The notes: generated by a model from the letters alone, not told the origin. A stretch of 64,000 nucleotides of DNA from Rhodococcus zopfii NBRC 100606 = JCM 9919 (GCF_001895025.1 NZ_BCXI01000018.1:62001-126000), one strand, 5' to 3'. Numbered from the stretch's first letter, positions 28,903 to 38,891 are shown. Numbers and translations: made by a program.

Positions 28903-29766
28903 ATGGGGAGCGGTGACGACGGAGAACGGGTCCGGTCGAGGCTGGACGCGATCGCCCGCGCTGCCGGTGACCACGGGGCGGCCGGTGATTACAGGGAAGC
29001 ATCATCGGCGGCCGGCGATCGCGACGGCCGCGACGACGGATACGGGCTCGCCGGCGAGGCGGAACCGCTGCGGCTGATCGACCGATTGCGCGCGGCGCGC
29101 TGGCAGACCGGACGCGGCAGTACCGCGGCCCTCGGTGTGGTCGGCGTCGCCGCGGCACTCGTCGCATTCATCGTGGTGTGGCGTGATCAGCCTGTCCCGC
29201 AGCCTGTTCCGCCACTACCGTCCGTGTCGACGGTATCCGAACCGCTCCCTTCCGAGCCGCGTGTTTCCGCGCCGAGCGGCACGGCGACGGAGGCTGCCGA
29301 GCCCGCGGAACTGGTCGCCAGCGTCGTCGGACTGGTCGGCGCGCCGGGGCTCGTGACGTTGGCGCCGGGCGCGCGGGTCGCCGATGCGCTGACCGCGGCC
29401 GGGGGAGCGTTGCCCGGTGCCGACCTCGCGGGCATCAACCTGGCCCAACGGGTCGCCGACGGGGACCAGATCGTCGTCGGTGCCGTGCCGCCGGATCCAC
29501 CGCCACCCGCGAGCGGCGTGTCGAACGCAGGCATCGGGGCGGGATCACCCGCCTCGCCGTCGGGAGACGGTGCAGGACCGGTGAATCTGAACACCGCCGA
29601 CGAGACGGCGCTCGACGCGCTGCCCGGGGTCGGCCCGGTGACCGCCGCGGCCATCATCGCGTGGCGCGACGCGAACGGGCCGTTCACCGACGTCGAGCAA
29701 CTCGGCGAGGTCGACGGCATCGGCCCGGCCCGGCTCGCGCGACTGCGGCCACTGGTGATGGTGTGA
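28903..29766 (+). CDS. comEA: ComEA family helix-hairpin-helix DNA-binding protein
   Basis: A 287-aa membrane-anchored DNA-binding protein. A hydrophilic N-terminus of about 72 residues is followed by one transmembrane helix (GVVGVAAALVAFIVVW, about 78-93) and a Pro/Ser/Thr-rich linker. Next comes an SLBB domain (VADALTAAGGALPGADLAGINLA) and a C-terminal pair of HhH motifs (VNLNTADETALDALPGVGPVTAAAIIAWR and EQLGEVDGIGPARLARL). In competent bacteria ComEA receives DNA outside the membrane and hands it to ComEC. The next gene is comEC, with stop and start overlapping (GTGA). Whether this organism is naturally competent is not known from the sequence. Confidence 0.92.
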   Translation: MGSGDDGERVRSRLDAIARAAGDHGAAGDYREASSAAGDRDGRDDGYGLAGEAEPLRLIDRLRAARWQTGRGSTAALGVVGVAAALVAFIVVWRDQPVPQPVPPLPSVSTVSEPLPSEPRVSAPSGTATEAAEPAELVASVVGLVGAPGLVTLAPGARVADALTAAGGALPGADLAGINLAQRVADGDQIVVGAVPPDPPPPASGVSNAGIGAGSPASPSGDGAGPVNLNTADETALDALPGVGPVTAAAIIAWRDANGPFTDVEQLGEVDGIGPARLARLRPLVMV

Positions 29767-32111
29767 CAGGCGATCGTGTGAACGCTCGGCTCGATGCCCG
29801 GCTCGTGCCCTGCGCGGCCGCGGCGTGGGCCGTCACGCTCGTCGGTCTGTATGCGGGAGAGCGGGCAGCCCTGGCCGTCTCGGTGATGGCGATTCTGCTG
29901 GCGGGCGTCGCCGCCACCGCCCGGGTGCGGGGTTCCCGGGCCGTCCGGGCGGTCGCGGGACCACTGCTCGCGACATTCCTGATCGGCGCCGGCTACGGCG
30001 TCGCCGTCGGGGTGAGAGCCGGTGTCGCCGAGACGCATCCGCTCGCGATCGCGGCGGCACGCGGGGCGAGCGTCACCGCCGAGGTGGTACTCGACGGCGA
30101 TCCGAAACCGTTACGGCAGAATCATTTCGGCGGCGCTCCGCAGGTTCGGGTTCCGGCGTCGTTGCGGTCCGCGCAGCTCGGGCGGGAGCGGATCGACGCG
30201 GGTGGGTCCCTGGTCCTGTTCGCTGCGGCCGATACCTGGGCGGCACTCGTTCCGGGACAACGGATCACGGTGCGCGGCACGCTGGCCGTCGCGGACGGCC
30301 CGGGACTCGAGGTCGCGCTGGTGCGGGCGGAGGGCCCACCGCGCGCGGTCGCGCCGCCGCCGCTGCACCAGCGGTGGGCCGCGACCGTACGGGAACGACT
30401 CGTGTCTGCGGCGCACACCGTGCTGTCGCCCGATGCCGCCGGTCTGCTTCCGGGGCTGATCGTCGGGGACACCTCGAACCTCCCGGACGACGTGCGCGAG
30501 GAGTTCCGGGTCGCGGGCCTGACCCACCTGACCGCGGTTTCCGGGGCGAACGTGAGCATCGTGCTCGGCGCGGTGCTGCTGCTCGTGCGGGCACTGGGAA
30601 TCGGGCCGCGCACGGGCACCGCCCTCGCCGTGTTGGCGCTCGTCGCATTCGTCGTCGTGGTGCGACCGTCACCGAGCGTGCTACGCGCCGCCGCGATGGG
30701 GTCGGTCGCGCTGCTCGCGCTGGTGGTGGGGCGACGCAGACAGGCGATGCCGGCGCTCGCCGCGTCGATCGGGGTGCTGCTGATCGCCGCACCGGACCTC
30801 GCGGCCGATGCGGGTTTCGCGTTGTCGGTCGTCGCGACGGCCGGGCTGATCGCGGTGGCACCGGGCTGGGTGACACGTATGCGGGCACGTGGCTGCCCGC
30901 GGGCCGTCGCCGAGGTGTGCGCGGTGTCCGCGGCGGCGTTCGTGGTCACCGCCCCGATCGTCGCGGCCCTGTCCGGCACGGTCAGCGTCGTCGCGATCGT
31001 TGCGAATGTGGCTGTGGCGCCGGTGCTTCCGCCGCTCACGGTGCTCGGATCGCTGATCGTCGTCTGCGGCGCCGTGTGGCCGCCGGCAGCGGAACTGCTC
31101 GCGCGCGGCGCCGCCCCGATGCTGTGGTGGCTACTCGAAGTGGCCGAACGATCGGCGTCGTTGCCCACGGCCGAACTGGCGGTGCCGGCGGGCGCGGCCG
31201 GTGCCGTGAGCGTCGTCGCGGCGATCGTGTGCGGGTGGGTGGTGGTGCGGCACCGCCGGCTCCGGCGGATCGTCGCGGTCGCGGCGCTGGCCGCGGCGGC
31301 GGTGTGCGTGCCGATGTGGATCCGGCAGCCGGGCTGGCCCGGGACGGGCTGGGTGATCGTCGCGTGCGACGTGGGACAGGGCGACAGTTTCGTGCTGTCC
31401 ACGGGCGACGGCGGCGCGGTCGTCGTGGACACCGGGCCGGACCCGGCGACCGTCGACCGGTGCCTGCGCCGGCTGCGGGTGACCCGCATCCCGATGCTGA
31501 TGATCACGCACCTGCATGCCGATCACGTCGGTGGTCTCGACGGGGTGCTCGCGGATCGGTCGGTGGGGGTCGTCGTCACCGGCCCGGGCGCGACCGGCCG
31601 ACCCGGGGGAGCCGACCTGGTCGCGACCGCGCGACGGTTCGCGGTGCCGACGCGGGAAACGAACCGGGGCGAGCTGTTCACGGTCGGGACGATCACCGTC
31701 CGGGTGCTCGGCGCCGGCCCGGGCGGCGGTGAGGAGAACGACCGGTCGCTGGTCGCGCGGGCCGACACCCCGATCGGATCGGTGCTCTTGACCGGTGACG
31801 CCGAAGCCGGCGCGCAGGAGGCACTGCTGCGGTCGGGCGCCGACGTACGGGCCGATGTGCTCAAGGTTCCGCATCACGGCTCACGGACATCGTCGCCGAG
31901 GTTCCTCGCGGCGGTGCGGCCGCGCGTCGCGTTGGTCGGGGTGGGACGCGACAACCCGTTCGGGCATCCGCACCCGGAGACCCTGTCGACTCTGCACGAA
32001 CTGGGCACGCGGGTGCTGAGTACCGACGTGCTGGGGGACATCGCCGTGCTGCGGGCCGGCTCCGGGGCCCTTGCCGTTGTGTCCGACCACCGTGGCACGA
32101 TCGGTCCGTGA
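29763..32111 (+). CDS. comEC: ComEC/Rec2 family DNA-uptake channel protein
   Basis: A 782-aa polytopic membrane protein. The N-terminal third has several hydrophobic helices and a ComEC-type DUF4131-like region. The competence core contains [23 protein letters not shown]. The C-terminal domain is metallo-beta-lactamase-like, with [18 protein letters not shown], the metal motif [19 protein letters not shown] and [13 protein letters not shown]. This domain is proposed to degrade the non-transported strand. The GTG at 29763 overlaps the comEA stop, and the holA GTG overlaps this stop, so the three genes form one unit. Confidence 0.94.
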   Translation: MTGDRVNARLDARLVPCAAAAWAVTLVGLYAGERAALAVSVMAILLAGVAATARVRGSRAVRAVAGPLLATFLIGAGYGVAVGVRAGVAETHPLAIAAARGASVTAEVVLDGDPKPLRQNHFGGAPQVRVPASLRSAQLGRERIDAGGSLVLFAAADTWAALVPGQRITVRGTLAVADGPGLEVALVRAEGPPRAVAPPPLHQRWAATVRERLVSAAHTVLSPDAAGLLPGLIVGDTSNLPDDVREEFRVAGLTHLTAVSGANVSIVLGAVLLLVRALGIGPRTGTALAVLALVAFVVVVRPSPSVLRAAAMGSVALLALVVGRRRQAMPALAASIGVLLIAAPDLAADAGFALSVVATAGLIAVAPGWVTRMRARGCPRAVAEVCAVSAAAFVVTAPIVAALSGTVSVVAIVANVAVAPVLPPLTVLGSLIVVCGAVWPPAAELLARGAAPMLWWLLEVAERSASLPTAELAVPAGAAGAVSVVAAIVCGWVVVRHRRLRRIVAVAALAAAAVCVPMWIRQPGWPGTGWVIVACDVGQGDSFVLSTGDGGAVVVDTGPDPATVDRCLRRLRVTRIPMLMITHLHADHVGGLDGVLADRSVGVVVTGPGATGRPGGADLVATARRFAVPTRETNRGELFTVGTITVRVLGAGPGGGEENDRSLVARADTPIGSVLLTGDAEAGAQEALLRSGADVRADVLKVPHHGSRTSSPRFLAAVRPRVALVGVGRDNPFGHPHPETLSTLHELGTRVLSTDVLGDIAVLRAGSGALAVVSDHRGTIGP

Positions 32112-33070
32112 GCGCGACGCAACTGCACCTGGTCCTGGGCGAGGAAGAACTGCTCGTCGAACGCGCGGTCGCCGGGATAGTCGCCGCCGTGCGCGAATCC
32201 AGCGGCGCGGGCGCCCAACTGCCGGTGTCCCGGCTGCGCGCGGGCGATGCCGGCGCCCCGGAACTCGCCGAGCTGCTGAGCCCGTCGCTGTTCGCCGAGG
32301 ATCGCGTGGTGGTGCTCGAAGCCGCCGCCGAGGCCGGGAAGGACGCGGTCGCGTTGATCCTCGATGCGGCGGCCGCGCCGCCCGAGGGCGTCACGCTGGT
32401 GATCCTGCACACCGGCGGTGGTCGCGCCAAGGCGATGGTCGGGTCGCTGCAGAAGTGCGGCGCCGAAACCCACGAATGCCCGAAGGTCACCAAGGCGAGC
32501 GAACGCGTCGACTTCGTCCGCGCCGAGTTCCGGGCGGCCGGAGTGCGGGTGGCGCCCGACGTCGTGCAGATGGTGCTCGACGCGGTGGGCTCGGATCTGC
32601 GGGAACTGGCCGCCGCGTGCGGTCAGCTGTGCGCGGACACCGGCGGGAAGGTCGATGTCTCCGCGGTGACTCGCTACTACTCCGGCAAGGCCGAGGTCAC
32701 CGGGTTCGAGGTGGCGGAGAAGGCTGTCGCGGGGGACACCGCGGGGGCGCTCGAGGCGTTGCGCTGGGCGATGCACCGCGGTGTCGCGCACGTGCTGCTC
32801 GCCGACGCGCTGGCCGATGCGGTGCACACCATCGCGCGGGTCGGGTCTGCCGGCCGCGGGGATCCGTTCGCGATGGCGTCGGATCTGGGGATGCCGCCGT
32901 GGAAGGTGAAGAAGGCGCAGGCGCAGGCCCGCGCGTGGAATCCGGACTCGGTCGCGTCCGGGCTGGCGATCGTGGCCGCACTCAACGGCGAGGTCAAGGG
33001 CATCGCCGCCGACGCCGACTACGCGGTCGAGCGAGCGGTCCGCCGGATCGCTGCGCTGCCCGGCCGCTGA
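32108..33070 (+). CDS. holA: DNA polymerase III subunit delta
   Basis: Clamp-loader delta subunit (320 aa), which opens the sliding clamp. [20 protein letters not shown] is the usual N-terminus, [18 protein letters not shown] the second block, and [21 protein letters not shown] lies in domain II. The AAA fold lacks Walker residues, as expected for delta. GTG overlaps the comEC stop. The gene faces rpsT across a strong bidirectional terminator, the same arrangement as in mycobacteria. Confidence 0.95.
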   Translation: MSATQLHLVLGEEELLVERAVAGIVAAVRESSGAGAQLPVSRLRAGDAGAPELAELLSPSLFAEDRVVVLEAAAEAGKDAVALILDAAAAPPEGVTLVILHTGGGRAKAMVGSLQKCGAETHECPKVTKASERVDFVRAEFRAAGVRVAPDVVQMVLDAVGSDLRELAAACGQLCADTGGKVDVSAVTRYYSGKAEVTGFEVAEKAVAGDTAGALEALRWAMHRGVAHVLLADALADAVHTIARVGSAGRGDPFAMASDLGMPPWKVKKAQAQARAWNPDSVASGLAIVAALNGEVKGIAADADYAVERAVRRIAALPGR

Positions 33071-33098
33071 TCACCCGTCCGGCCGGGACCGACGACGA

Positions 33099-33125
33099 AA
33101 GACCGCCCTCGAGGAGGGCGGTCTT
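33099..33125. terminator. Bidirectional hairpin terminator between holA and rpsT
   Basis: Perfect 12-bp stem AAGACCGCCCTC / GAGGGCGGTCTT with a 3-nt loop. Short A/T ends flank it; it separates two convergent genes. Confidence 0.85.
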
Positions 33126-33151
33126 GTCGGAGCCAGAGCTTGCGTTCTACC

Positions 33152-33412
33152 TCAGAGCTGGTTGGCAACCTTCGCCAGGGCCGACTTCTTGTTGGCGGCC
33201 TGGTTCGGGTGGATGACACCCGCGCTGGCGGCCTTGTCGAGCTTGCGGCTGGTGGAGACGAGGAGCTCGGTGGCCTTGTCCTTGTCGCCGGCGGCCGCGG
33301 CCTCGCGGAACGAACGGATCGCCGTGCGCAGCGAGGACTTCACCGACTGGTTGCGGAGTCGGTTGCGCTCGTTGGTGCGGATCCGCTTCACCTGGGACTT
33401 GATGTTGGCCAC
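33152..33412 (-). CDS. rpsT: 30S ribosomal protein S20
   Basis: Small-subunit protein binding 16S rRNA (86 aa). [32 protein letters not shown] is the family N-terminus, and the [19 protein letters not shown] end is typical. Rich in Lys, Arg and Ala. The GTG at 33412 is preceded by CAGGAT on the minus strand. Longer upstream frames are shadows. Confidence 0.98.
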   Translation of the reverse strand: MANIKSQVKRIRTNERNRLRNQSVKSSLRTAIRSFREAAAAGDKDKATELLVSTSRKLDKAASAGVIHPNQAANKKSALAKVANQL

Positions 33413-33603
33413 GCGTAAAATCCTGTCGTTTTGCTGGGTAGCTGGTCGGAAAGCTCTGGGTGCACCAATGCGCACCGACGTACGACGATACCAGCGGGCC
33501 GGCGCAATACCAAAGCGGCCGCGTCGGGCACCGGAGATTACCTCCCTGTGACAAGTTGGTTTCCGACTCTGCACCTGCGCTTTCGGTGTACAAGGATTCC
33601 GGC

Positions 33604-35253
33604 ATGAGCCGCCGAAACCCCTCCCTCGACGCTGCCGCCCGACCCGGATCGCGGCGCCGGTCGACGACCATCGACGTCTTCGACGGTTACCCGGACGCGG
33701 CCGCGGCCGGCGCGGCGTACGACGAGATGTTCGACGCCGACGGCCGCGTCCGCGCGCCGTACCGGCGGCTGTCCAGGATCCTCGAATCGAAGGGGCCGGA
33801 GGACCTCACCGCCCGCACCGAGGCGCTCGGCCGGGCGTTCACCGACCAGGGTGTGACCTTCTCCCTGTCCGGCCAGGAACGGCCCTTCCCGCTCGACCTC
33901 GTTCCACGGGTGATCGCCGCCGCGGAATGGTCCAAGCTCGAACGCGGCGTCACCCAGCGGGTGCGGGCGCTCGAGATGTTCCTCCACGACGTGTACGGCG
34001 AGCAGCACATCCTCCGCGACCGCGTCGTGCCGAAACGGCTGGTGACCTCGTGCGAGCACTTCCACCGCGAAGCGGCAGGCATCGTGCCACCGAACGGGGT
34101 GCGCATCCACGTCGCCGGGATCGACCTGATCCGTGACGAGACCGGCACCTTCCGCGTACTCGAGGACAACCTGCGGTCCCCGTCGGGAGTGTCCTACGTC
34201 ATGGAGAACCGGCGGGCGATGGCCCGGGTGGCCCCCGACCTGTTCCTCGAACACAAGGTCCGGCCGGTCGGCGAATACGCGCTGCGCCTGCTGCACGCGC
34301 TGCGTGCCGCGGCGGCCCCGAACGCCGCCGATCCGACCGTCGTGGTGCTCACGCCCGGGATCGCGAACTCCGCCTACTTCGAGCACTCCCTGCTGGCCCG
34401 GCAGATGGGTGTCGAACTCGTCGAGGGCCGCGACCTGTTCTGCCGCGACAACATCGTCTACATGCGCACCACCGAGGGCGAACAGCAGGTCGACGTCGTC
34501 TATCGCCGCATCGACGACGCCTATCTCGACCCGATGCACTTCCGGCCCGACTCGGTGCTCGGGGTCGCCGGGATCCTCAACGCGGCCCGCGCCGGCAACG
34601 TCGTCATCTCCAGCGCCGTCGGCAACGGCGTCGGCGACGACAAGCTGATCTACACCTACGTGCCGGACATCATCGACTACTACCTCGGCGAGAAACCGCT
34701 GCTCCCGAACGTCGACACCCTGCGTTGCTGGCTCGACGAGGAACGCGAGGAGGTCCTCGACCGCATCGGCGAACTGGTGATCAAACCGGTCGAGGGTTCC
34801 GGCGGATACGGCATCGTGTTCGGTCCGGATGCCTCGGCCACCGAGCTGAAGACGATGGCCCGCAAGATTCGCGCCGACCCGCGCAGCTGGATCGCGCAGC
34901 CCGTCGTGCAGCTCTCGACCGTCCCGACCCGCGCCGGCGACGTCCTCGCCCCGCGCCACGTGGATCTGCGGCCGTTCGCGGTCAACGACGGCGAGGACGT
35001 GTGGGTCCTGCCGGGTGGGCTGACACGGGTCGCTCTCCCCGAGGGATCGCTGGTCGTCAACTCCAGTCAGGGCGGCGGCAGCAAGGACACCTGGGTGCTC
35101 GCCGCCCGCAGCTCGGGTGAGGAGCGCGAACTCGGCGGCGATCGCGTCGTCGCGGAACCGGTGCATGTCGGGTCCGTGGATCGCGGACCGGAACTGAGCG
35201 ACACCCAACAGCAGCAACAGCAGCAACAGCAACAGAACGGGAGGGGTCGTTGA
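33604..35253 (+). CDS. Circularly permuted ATP-grasp type 2 protein
   Basis: A 549-aa protein of the circularly permuted ATP-grasp type 2 family, predicted (not proven) to form amide bonds or modify peptides. Visible blocks are [35 protein letters not shown], the ATP-grasp lysine region [19 protein letters not shown], and [10 protein letters not shown]. The C-terminus carries a run of about ten Gln (35206-35235, alternating CAA/CAG) before NGRGR. ATG at 33604 follows AAGGATTCC. The frame is open further upstream but that part overlaps the rpsT promoter. Its stop overlaps the alpha-E gene start by one base. Confidence 0.88.
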   Translation: MSRRNPSLDAAARPGSRRRSTTIDVFDGYPDAAAAGAAYDEMFDADGRVRAPYRRLSRILESKGPEDLTARTEALGRAFTDQGVTFSLSGQERPFPLDLVPRVIAAAEWSKLERGVTQRVRALEMFLHDVYGEQHILRDRVVPKRLVTSCEHFHREAAGIVPPNGVRIHVAGIDLIRDETGTFRVLEDNLRSPSGVSYVMENRRAMARVAPDLFLEHKVRPVGEYALRLLHALRAAAAPNAADPTVVVLTPGIANSAYFEHSLLARQMGVELVEGRDLFCRDNIVYMRTTEGEQQVDVVYRRIDDAYLDPMHFRPDSVLGVAGILNAARAGNVVISSAVGNGVGDDKLIYTYVPDIIDYYLGEKPLLPNVDTLRCWLDEEREEVLDRIGELVIKPVEGSGGYGIVFGPDASATELKTMARKIRADPRSWIAQPVVQLSTVPTRAGDVLAPRHVDLRPFAVNDGEDVWVLPGGLTRVALPEGSLVVNSSQGGGSKDTWVLAARSSGEERELGGDRVVAEPVHVGSVDRGPELSDTQQQQQQQQQQNGRGR

Positions 35254-36227
35254 TGCTGGCTCGCAACGCGGAATCGTTGTTCTGGATCGGCCGCTACGTC
35301 GAACGGGCCGACGACACGGCCCGCATCATGGACGTCGCGGTCCACCAATTGCTCGAGGATTCGACGGTCGACCCCGACGAGACGTGCCGTCGGCTGCTGC
35401 GGGTTCTCGGATTCGCCGAACCCGCCGGGGCACTGGACGTGCAGACGGTCGTCGACCTCGTCGCGTTCGGACGTGACGGTGTCACGTCGATCGCGTCGAC
35501 GATCGCCGGCGCGCGGGAGAATGCGCGCGGTGCCCGCGAGGTCACCTCGACCGAGATGTGGCAGTGCCTGAACACCACCTACCACGGTCTTGCGGAACGC
35601 GAGCGTGCATCGAAACGTCTCGGTCCCCACGAGTTCTTCCGCTACATCGAGGAACGCGCCGCGATGTTCGCGGGCCTGGCCGACAGCACGCTGTGCCGCG
35701 ACGACGGCTACCGGTTTCTGCTGCTGGGCCGGTCCATCGAACGCGTCGACATGACCGTGCGGCTGCTGCTGTCGCGGGCCGGTGACCGGCCCACATCGCC
35801 GACGTGGGTGACGGTGCTGCGATCGGCGGGCGGCCACGACACCTACCTGCGCACCTATCGGGGTGCGCTCGACGCCGGCCGCATCGTCGAGTTCATGCTG
35901 CTCGACCGGCTGTTTCCGCGGTCGGTGTTCAGTGCGATCGGTGAGGCGGAACGCTGCCTGGCCGAACTCGACGATGCGTCGGACAACCGGCTCGGATCCG
36001 GCAACGAGGCGCAGCGCCTGCTGGGACGGGCCCGCAGCGAACTGGAATTCCTCGAGCCGGGGGTCCTCGTGGAGGAATTGGCCGAGCGCCTGCTGACCCT
36101 GCAGGACATGTGCCGGAAGGTCGGCGACGCGATCGCGCGTCAGTTCTTCCACTCCACCCCCTGGGTGGCGTGGATCGATGCGGGCGCCGTGGAACTCGAC
36201 CGCGTGCCGGTGGAAGGAGAACTGTGA
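35253..36227 (+). CDS. Alpha-E domain protein
   Basis: A 324-aa all-helical protein of the alpha-E family. ARNAESLFWIGRYVERADDTARIMDVAVHQLLED is the family N-terminus, and RDDGYRFLLLGRSIERVDMTVRLLL is an internal repeat of the same motif. The Arg/Glu-rich helices are conserved but no catalytic function is known. It is always found with ATP-grasp and transglutaminase-like partners. The ATG overlaps the preceding stop (TGATG) and follows GGGAGGGG. Confidence 0.88.
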   Translation: MLARNAESLFWIGRYVERADDTARIMDVAVHQLLEDSTVDPDETCRRLLRVLGFAEPAGALDVQTVVDLVAFGRDGVTSIASTIAGARENARGAREVTSTEMWQCLNTTYHGLAERERASKRLGPHEFFRYIEERAAMFAGLADSTLCRDDGYRFLLLGRSIERVDMTVRLLLSRAGDRPTSPTWVTVLRSAGGHDTYLRTYRGALDAGRIVEFMLLDRLFPRSVFSAIGEAERCLAELDDASDNRLGSGNEAQRLLGRARSELEFLEPGVLVEELAERLLTLQDMCRKVGDAIARQFFHSTPWVAWIDAGAVELDRVPVEGEL

Positions 36228-37066
36228 GCTGGCGGATGCGCGTGGTGCACACCACGGGATACGGATACGAAGGGCCGGTCACCTCGTCGTTCAACGAGGC
36301 TCGCCTCACGCCGCGGTCGGACGGCCGGCAGACGGTGGTGCTGTCCCGCGTCGACACCGTCCCGGCGACACGGGCCTACCGCTACACCGATTACTGGGGC
36401 AGCGCGGTCACCGCGTTCGACCTGCACGCTCCGCACACCTCGCTCGACGTCACCGGCCTGTCCGTCGTCGAAACCGACGTGTCGGGACCACCCGACGCGA
36501 TTGTCGACTGGGCCGATCTGCGTTCGGAACCGATCCGCGACCGGTTCGACGAACTGGTGGTGCCGACGGTGTTCGTGCCGTCGGACAAGAACCTCGCGAA
36601 GGTCGCGCGAGACCTGGCCCGCACACTCGACCCGGTCTCGGCGGTGTTTGCCGCCGCGCGATGGGTGCACGAGGAGATGAACTACGTGCCCGGCTCCACC
36701 GGTGTGCACACCTCGGCGGTGGAGGCATACGCCGATCGCAGCGGGGTGTGCCAGGACTACGCGCACCTGACGCTGCTGTTGTTGCGAGCCATGGGTATTC
36801 CCGCGCGTTACGTCTCGGGATACCTGCATCCGCAGGCGCACGCCGAGATCGGCGTGACCGCTGCCGGAGAGTCCCACGCGTGGATCGAAGCGTGGACCGG
36901 TGCGTGGTGGGGTTACGACCCGACCAATCTGGCGCTCGTCGGTGAACAGCACGTTTCGGTCGGGGTGGGACGGGATTATGCGGACGTGCCGCCGCTCAAA
37001 GGTATCTACACCGGCGTCGGCGCCACGGCACACGAGGTTGTTGTGGAGGTCACCCGGCTTGCGTAA
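36224..37066 (+). CDS. Transglutaminase-like cysteine peptidase family protein
   Basis: A 280-aa protein with an N-terminal beta domain (MRVVHTTGYGYEGPVTSSFNEARLTPR) and a transglutaminase-like core. The catalytic triad is visible as Cys in RSGVCQDYAHLTLL, His in ESHAWIEAW and Asp in GYDPTNLALVG. No signal peptide, so it should act in the cytosol. The GTG at 36224 overlaps the alpha-E stop and follows GGAAGGAG. With the two upstream genes it forms a conserved three-gene unit that may add and remove a peptide or amide group on an unknown target (inference). Confidence 0.88.
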   Translation: MSWRMRVVHTTGYGYEGPVTSSFNEARLTPRSDGRQTVVLSRVDTVPATRAYRYTDYWGSAVTAFDLHAPHTSLDVTGLSVVETDVSGPPDAIVDWADLRSEPIRDRFDELVVPTVFVPSDKNLAKVARDLARTLDPVSAVFAAARWVHEEMNYVPGSTGVHTSAVEAYADRSGVCQDYAHLTLLLLRAMGIPARYVSGYLHPQAHAEIGVTAAGESHAWIEAWTGAWWGYDPTNLALVGEQHVSVGVGRDYADVPPLKGIYTGVGATAHEVVVEVTRLA

Positions 37067-37139
37067 GGTGCCGAACGCAGGGGGAAGTCGGATCGACTCG
37101 GATCGGCCCTGCGGGGCCGCGAACCCGCCAGGTGGTCGC

Positions 37140-37922
37140 ATGACTTTCGAACACGAAACTGCTCAAGAATTCGCCGAGAAGGAAGAATTCTCGGACATCG
37201 GGAAGTTTGTGGCGGAGGCGATCGGCACGTTCGTGCTGGTGTTCTCCGCCGTCGGCACCGCGGTCTTCGCCGGAGCGAAGGTCGGCAACCTCGGTGTTGC
37301 GCTGGCCTTCGGCCTCACGCTGTTGTTTCTCGTCTACACGATCGGCCCGATCTCGGGCTGCCACGTCAATCCCGCGGTCACCGTGGGGCAGTTGATCGTC
37401 GGCCACATCACCGCTGCCCGCGCCGTCGGCTACTGGATCGCTCAGTTCGTCGGCGGTCTGCTCGCCGGCGTCGTGATCTACACGATCGCGCAGTCGCTTC
37501 CCGCATACGACCGGACCGTGGACGGCCTCGGTGCCAACGGGTGGGGTGCGCACAGTCCCTCGGCGATCAAGGGTCCGCTCGGGGGCGTACTCGAAAACGG
37601 CTACGGCCTCGGTGCCACGATTCTGATCGAGGTGCTGCTCACCGCGCTGCTCGTGTTCGTGGTGCTCTCGGCGACCGATCAGGTGGCGGATGTGCTCATG
37701 GCCGGTGTCGCGATCGGATTCACCCTCACGGTGATCCACCTGATCGCGATCCCGATCGACAACACCTCGGTCAACCCGGCCCGCAGCCTCGCGGTCGCGC
37801 CCTACCAGGTCGGGGCGCTCGGTCAACTGTGGGTGTTCATCGTGTTCCCGCTCGTCGGCGGCGCACTCGGCGCGCTGGTCTACCGCCTGCTGTTCGGGAC
37901 CACTCGCGGGTTGCGCGCGTAG
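37140..37922 (+). CDS. aqpZ: Aquaporin Z-type water channel
   Basis: A 260-aa MIP-family channel with six transmembrane helices. The two half-helix motifs are HVNPAVT and SVNPARS. The selectivity-filter residues align with the water-selective AqpZ set: Phe in ALAFGLTLLF, His in VIHLIAIPIDN, Thr in DNTSVNP and Arg in NPARS. An N-terminal acidic tail of about 22 residues is extra. The segment between helices 3 and 4 (LPAYDRTVDGLGANGWGAHSPS) forms the usual periplasmic loop. The ATG follows AGGTGG. Confidence 0.92.
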   Translation: MTFEHETAQEFAEKEEFSDIGKFVAEAIGTFVLVFSAVGTAVFAGAKVGNLGVALAFGLTLLFLVYTIGPISGCHVNPAVTVGQLIVGHITAARAVGYWIAQFVGGLLAGVVIYTIAQSLPAYDRTVDGLGANGWGAHSPSAIKGPLGGVLENGYGLGATILIEVLLTALLVFVVLSATDQVADVLMAGVAIGFTLTVIHLIAIPIDNTSVNPARSLAVAPYQVGALGQLWVFIVFPLVGGALGALVYRLLFGTTRGLRA

Positions 37923-37937
37923 CGGGCTACTCCCGCC

Positions 37938-37949
37938 CGGTGATCACCG
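37938..37949. repeat. 12-bp perfect palindrome between convergent aqpZ and the MazF-like gene
   Basis: CGGTGATCACCG is self-complementary, and a 5-bp stem (37922-37926 with 37932-37936) lies just before it. Either may aid termination of the converging genes; neither has a T-run. Confidence 0.35.
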
Positions 37950-37959
37950 CCGTCCGATG

Positions 37960-38529
37960 TCACCGCCAGCCGAAGTCGGCGCGCAGGCGGGCGGCGACCG
38001 TGTCGAACCGCTTCCGGTCCAGGATCGCGCCCTCGCGCCGGATGCCTTCCTCCGGGACGTCGAGAACTCTGTCGAGCCGAACCCAGCTCGGCCGGTTCTC
38101 GGCGTCCCACGGGCCCGGCCCCAATGCCAGCCAGTCCCGGTGCCCGTCGCGGTCGCTGTTCGTCGAGAGCATCAGCCCGAGCAAGGCGGAGCCGTTGCGT
38201 CCGACGACGAGAACGGGCCGGTCCTTGCCCTGGCTCGCGTCCTCCTCGTAGGCGACCCAGGTCCACACGATCTCGCCGGGATCGGCGCGGCCATCGAGGT
38301 CGGGCGCATAGTCGAGGCGCCGGGCCCGGTGCGCGGTCGGCGCGCTGTGCGAAGTCACCGGCCGGCCGGGTGTGGGGGAGGGCCGACGGGTTTGCGTCGA
38401 GCCGCTGCCGAGTGCGGTGCGGGCCTTCTCCACAGCGCCGGATCGCTGCAGTTGGTCGAGCAGCCGGGGACCCTGCTCGACCGCCAGCTTGCCCAGTTGC
38501 TTTCCGAATTTCTTCCACGTGCCCGCCAC
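37960..38529 (-). CDS. Solo PemK/MazF-type protein with N-terminal extension
   Basis: A 189-aa protein. The C-terminal 110 residues resemble the PemK/MazF endoribonuclease fold: PGEIVWTWVAYEEDASQGKDRPVLVVGRNGSALLGLMLST is the usual first strands, with the KDRPVLV motif. The N-terminal 80 residues are basic and low-complexity (KKFGKQLGKLAVEQGPRLLDQLQ then Thr/Pro-rich), unlike classic toxins of about 110 residues. No antitoxin-like ORF is adjacent, since the neighbours are aqpZ and an ABM protein. It may be a housekeeping RNase-fold protein rather than a toxin. Confidence 0.78.
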   Translation of the reverse strand: MAGTWKKFGKQLGKLAVEQGPRLLDQLQRSGAVEKARTALGSGSTQTRRPSPTPGRPVTSHSAPTAHRARRLDYAPDLDGRADPGEIVWTWVAYEEDASQGKDRPVLVVGRNGSALLGLMLSTNSDRDGHRDWLALGPGPWDAENRPSWVRLDRVLDVPEEGIRREGAILDRKRFDTVAARLRADFGWR

Positions 38530-38537
38530 GGTCCCCG

Positions 38538-38543
38538 AGCTTA
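38538..38543 (-). promoter_or_regulatory. Candidate leaderless -10 box of the MazF-like gene
   Basis: Minus-strand TAAGCT lies 8 nt before the GTG at 38529. Confidence 0.45.
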
Positions 38544-38585
38544 GCGCCGCGGGCCTGCGATGGGCGCCGCCGAGCTCGGGCGCAC

Positions 38586-38591
38586 TACGCT
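38586..38591 (+). promoter_or_regulatory. Candidate leaderless -10 box of the ABM gene
   Basis: TACGCT lies 6 nt before the ATG at 38598. It is back-to-back with the MazF-like promoter. Confidence 0.5.
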
Positions 38592-38597
38592 TCGTCG

Positions 38598-38891
38598 ATG
38601 ATCATCGAACACGCACCGCTACAGGTGAAACCGGGCATGTCCACGGAGTTCGAAGCGGCCTTCGCCCAGGCCAGGCAGATCGTCTCCCGGATGCCCGGCT
38701 TCCGCCGCGTGAGCCTGTCCCGGTGCCTCGAACGGCCCGGCGCGTACCTGCTGCTCGTCGAATGGGACACCCTCGAGGACCACACCGAGGGATTCCGCGG
38801 ATCGGCGGACTATCAGCAGTGGCGTCGGCTGCTGCACCACTTCTACGACCCGTTCCCCACCGTCGAACACTACGAGCAGGTCGACGGCTGA
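38598..38891 (+). CDS. Antibiotic biosynthesis monooxygenase (ABM) domain protein
   Basis: A 97-aa dimeric alpha-beta barrel protein of the ABM family. PLQVKPGMSTEFEAAFAQARQIVSRMPGFRRVSLSRCLERPGAYLLLVEWDTLEDHTEGFRGS is a complete domain, with the strand-helix-strand order and the LVEWDTLEDH motif. Members are quinol monooxygenases or heme-related or unknown enzymes; substrate cannot be inferred. It is monocistronic, bounded by a leaderless promoter and a strong terminator. Confidence 0.88.
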   Translation: MIIEHAPLQVKPGMSTEFEAAFAQARQIVSRMPGFRRVSLSRCLERPGAYLLLVEWDTLEDHTEGFRGSADYQQWRRLLHHFYDPFPTVEHYEQVDG

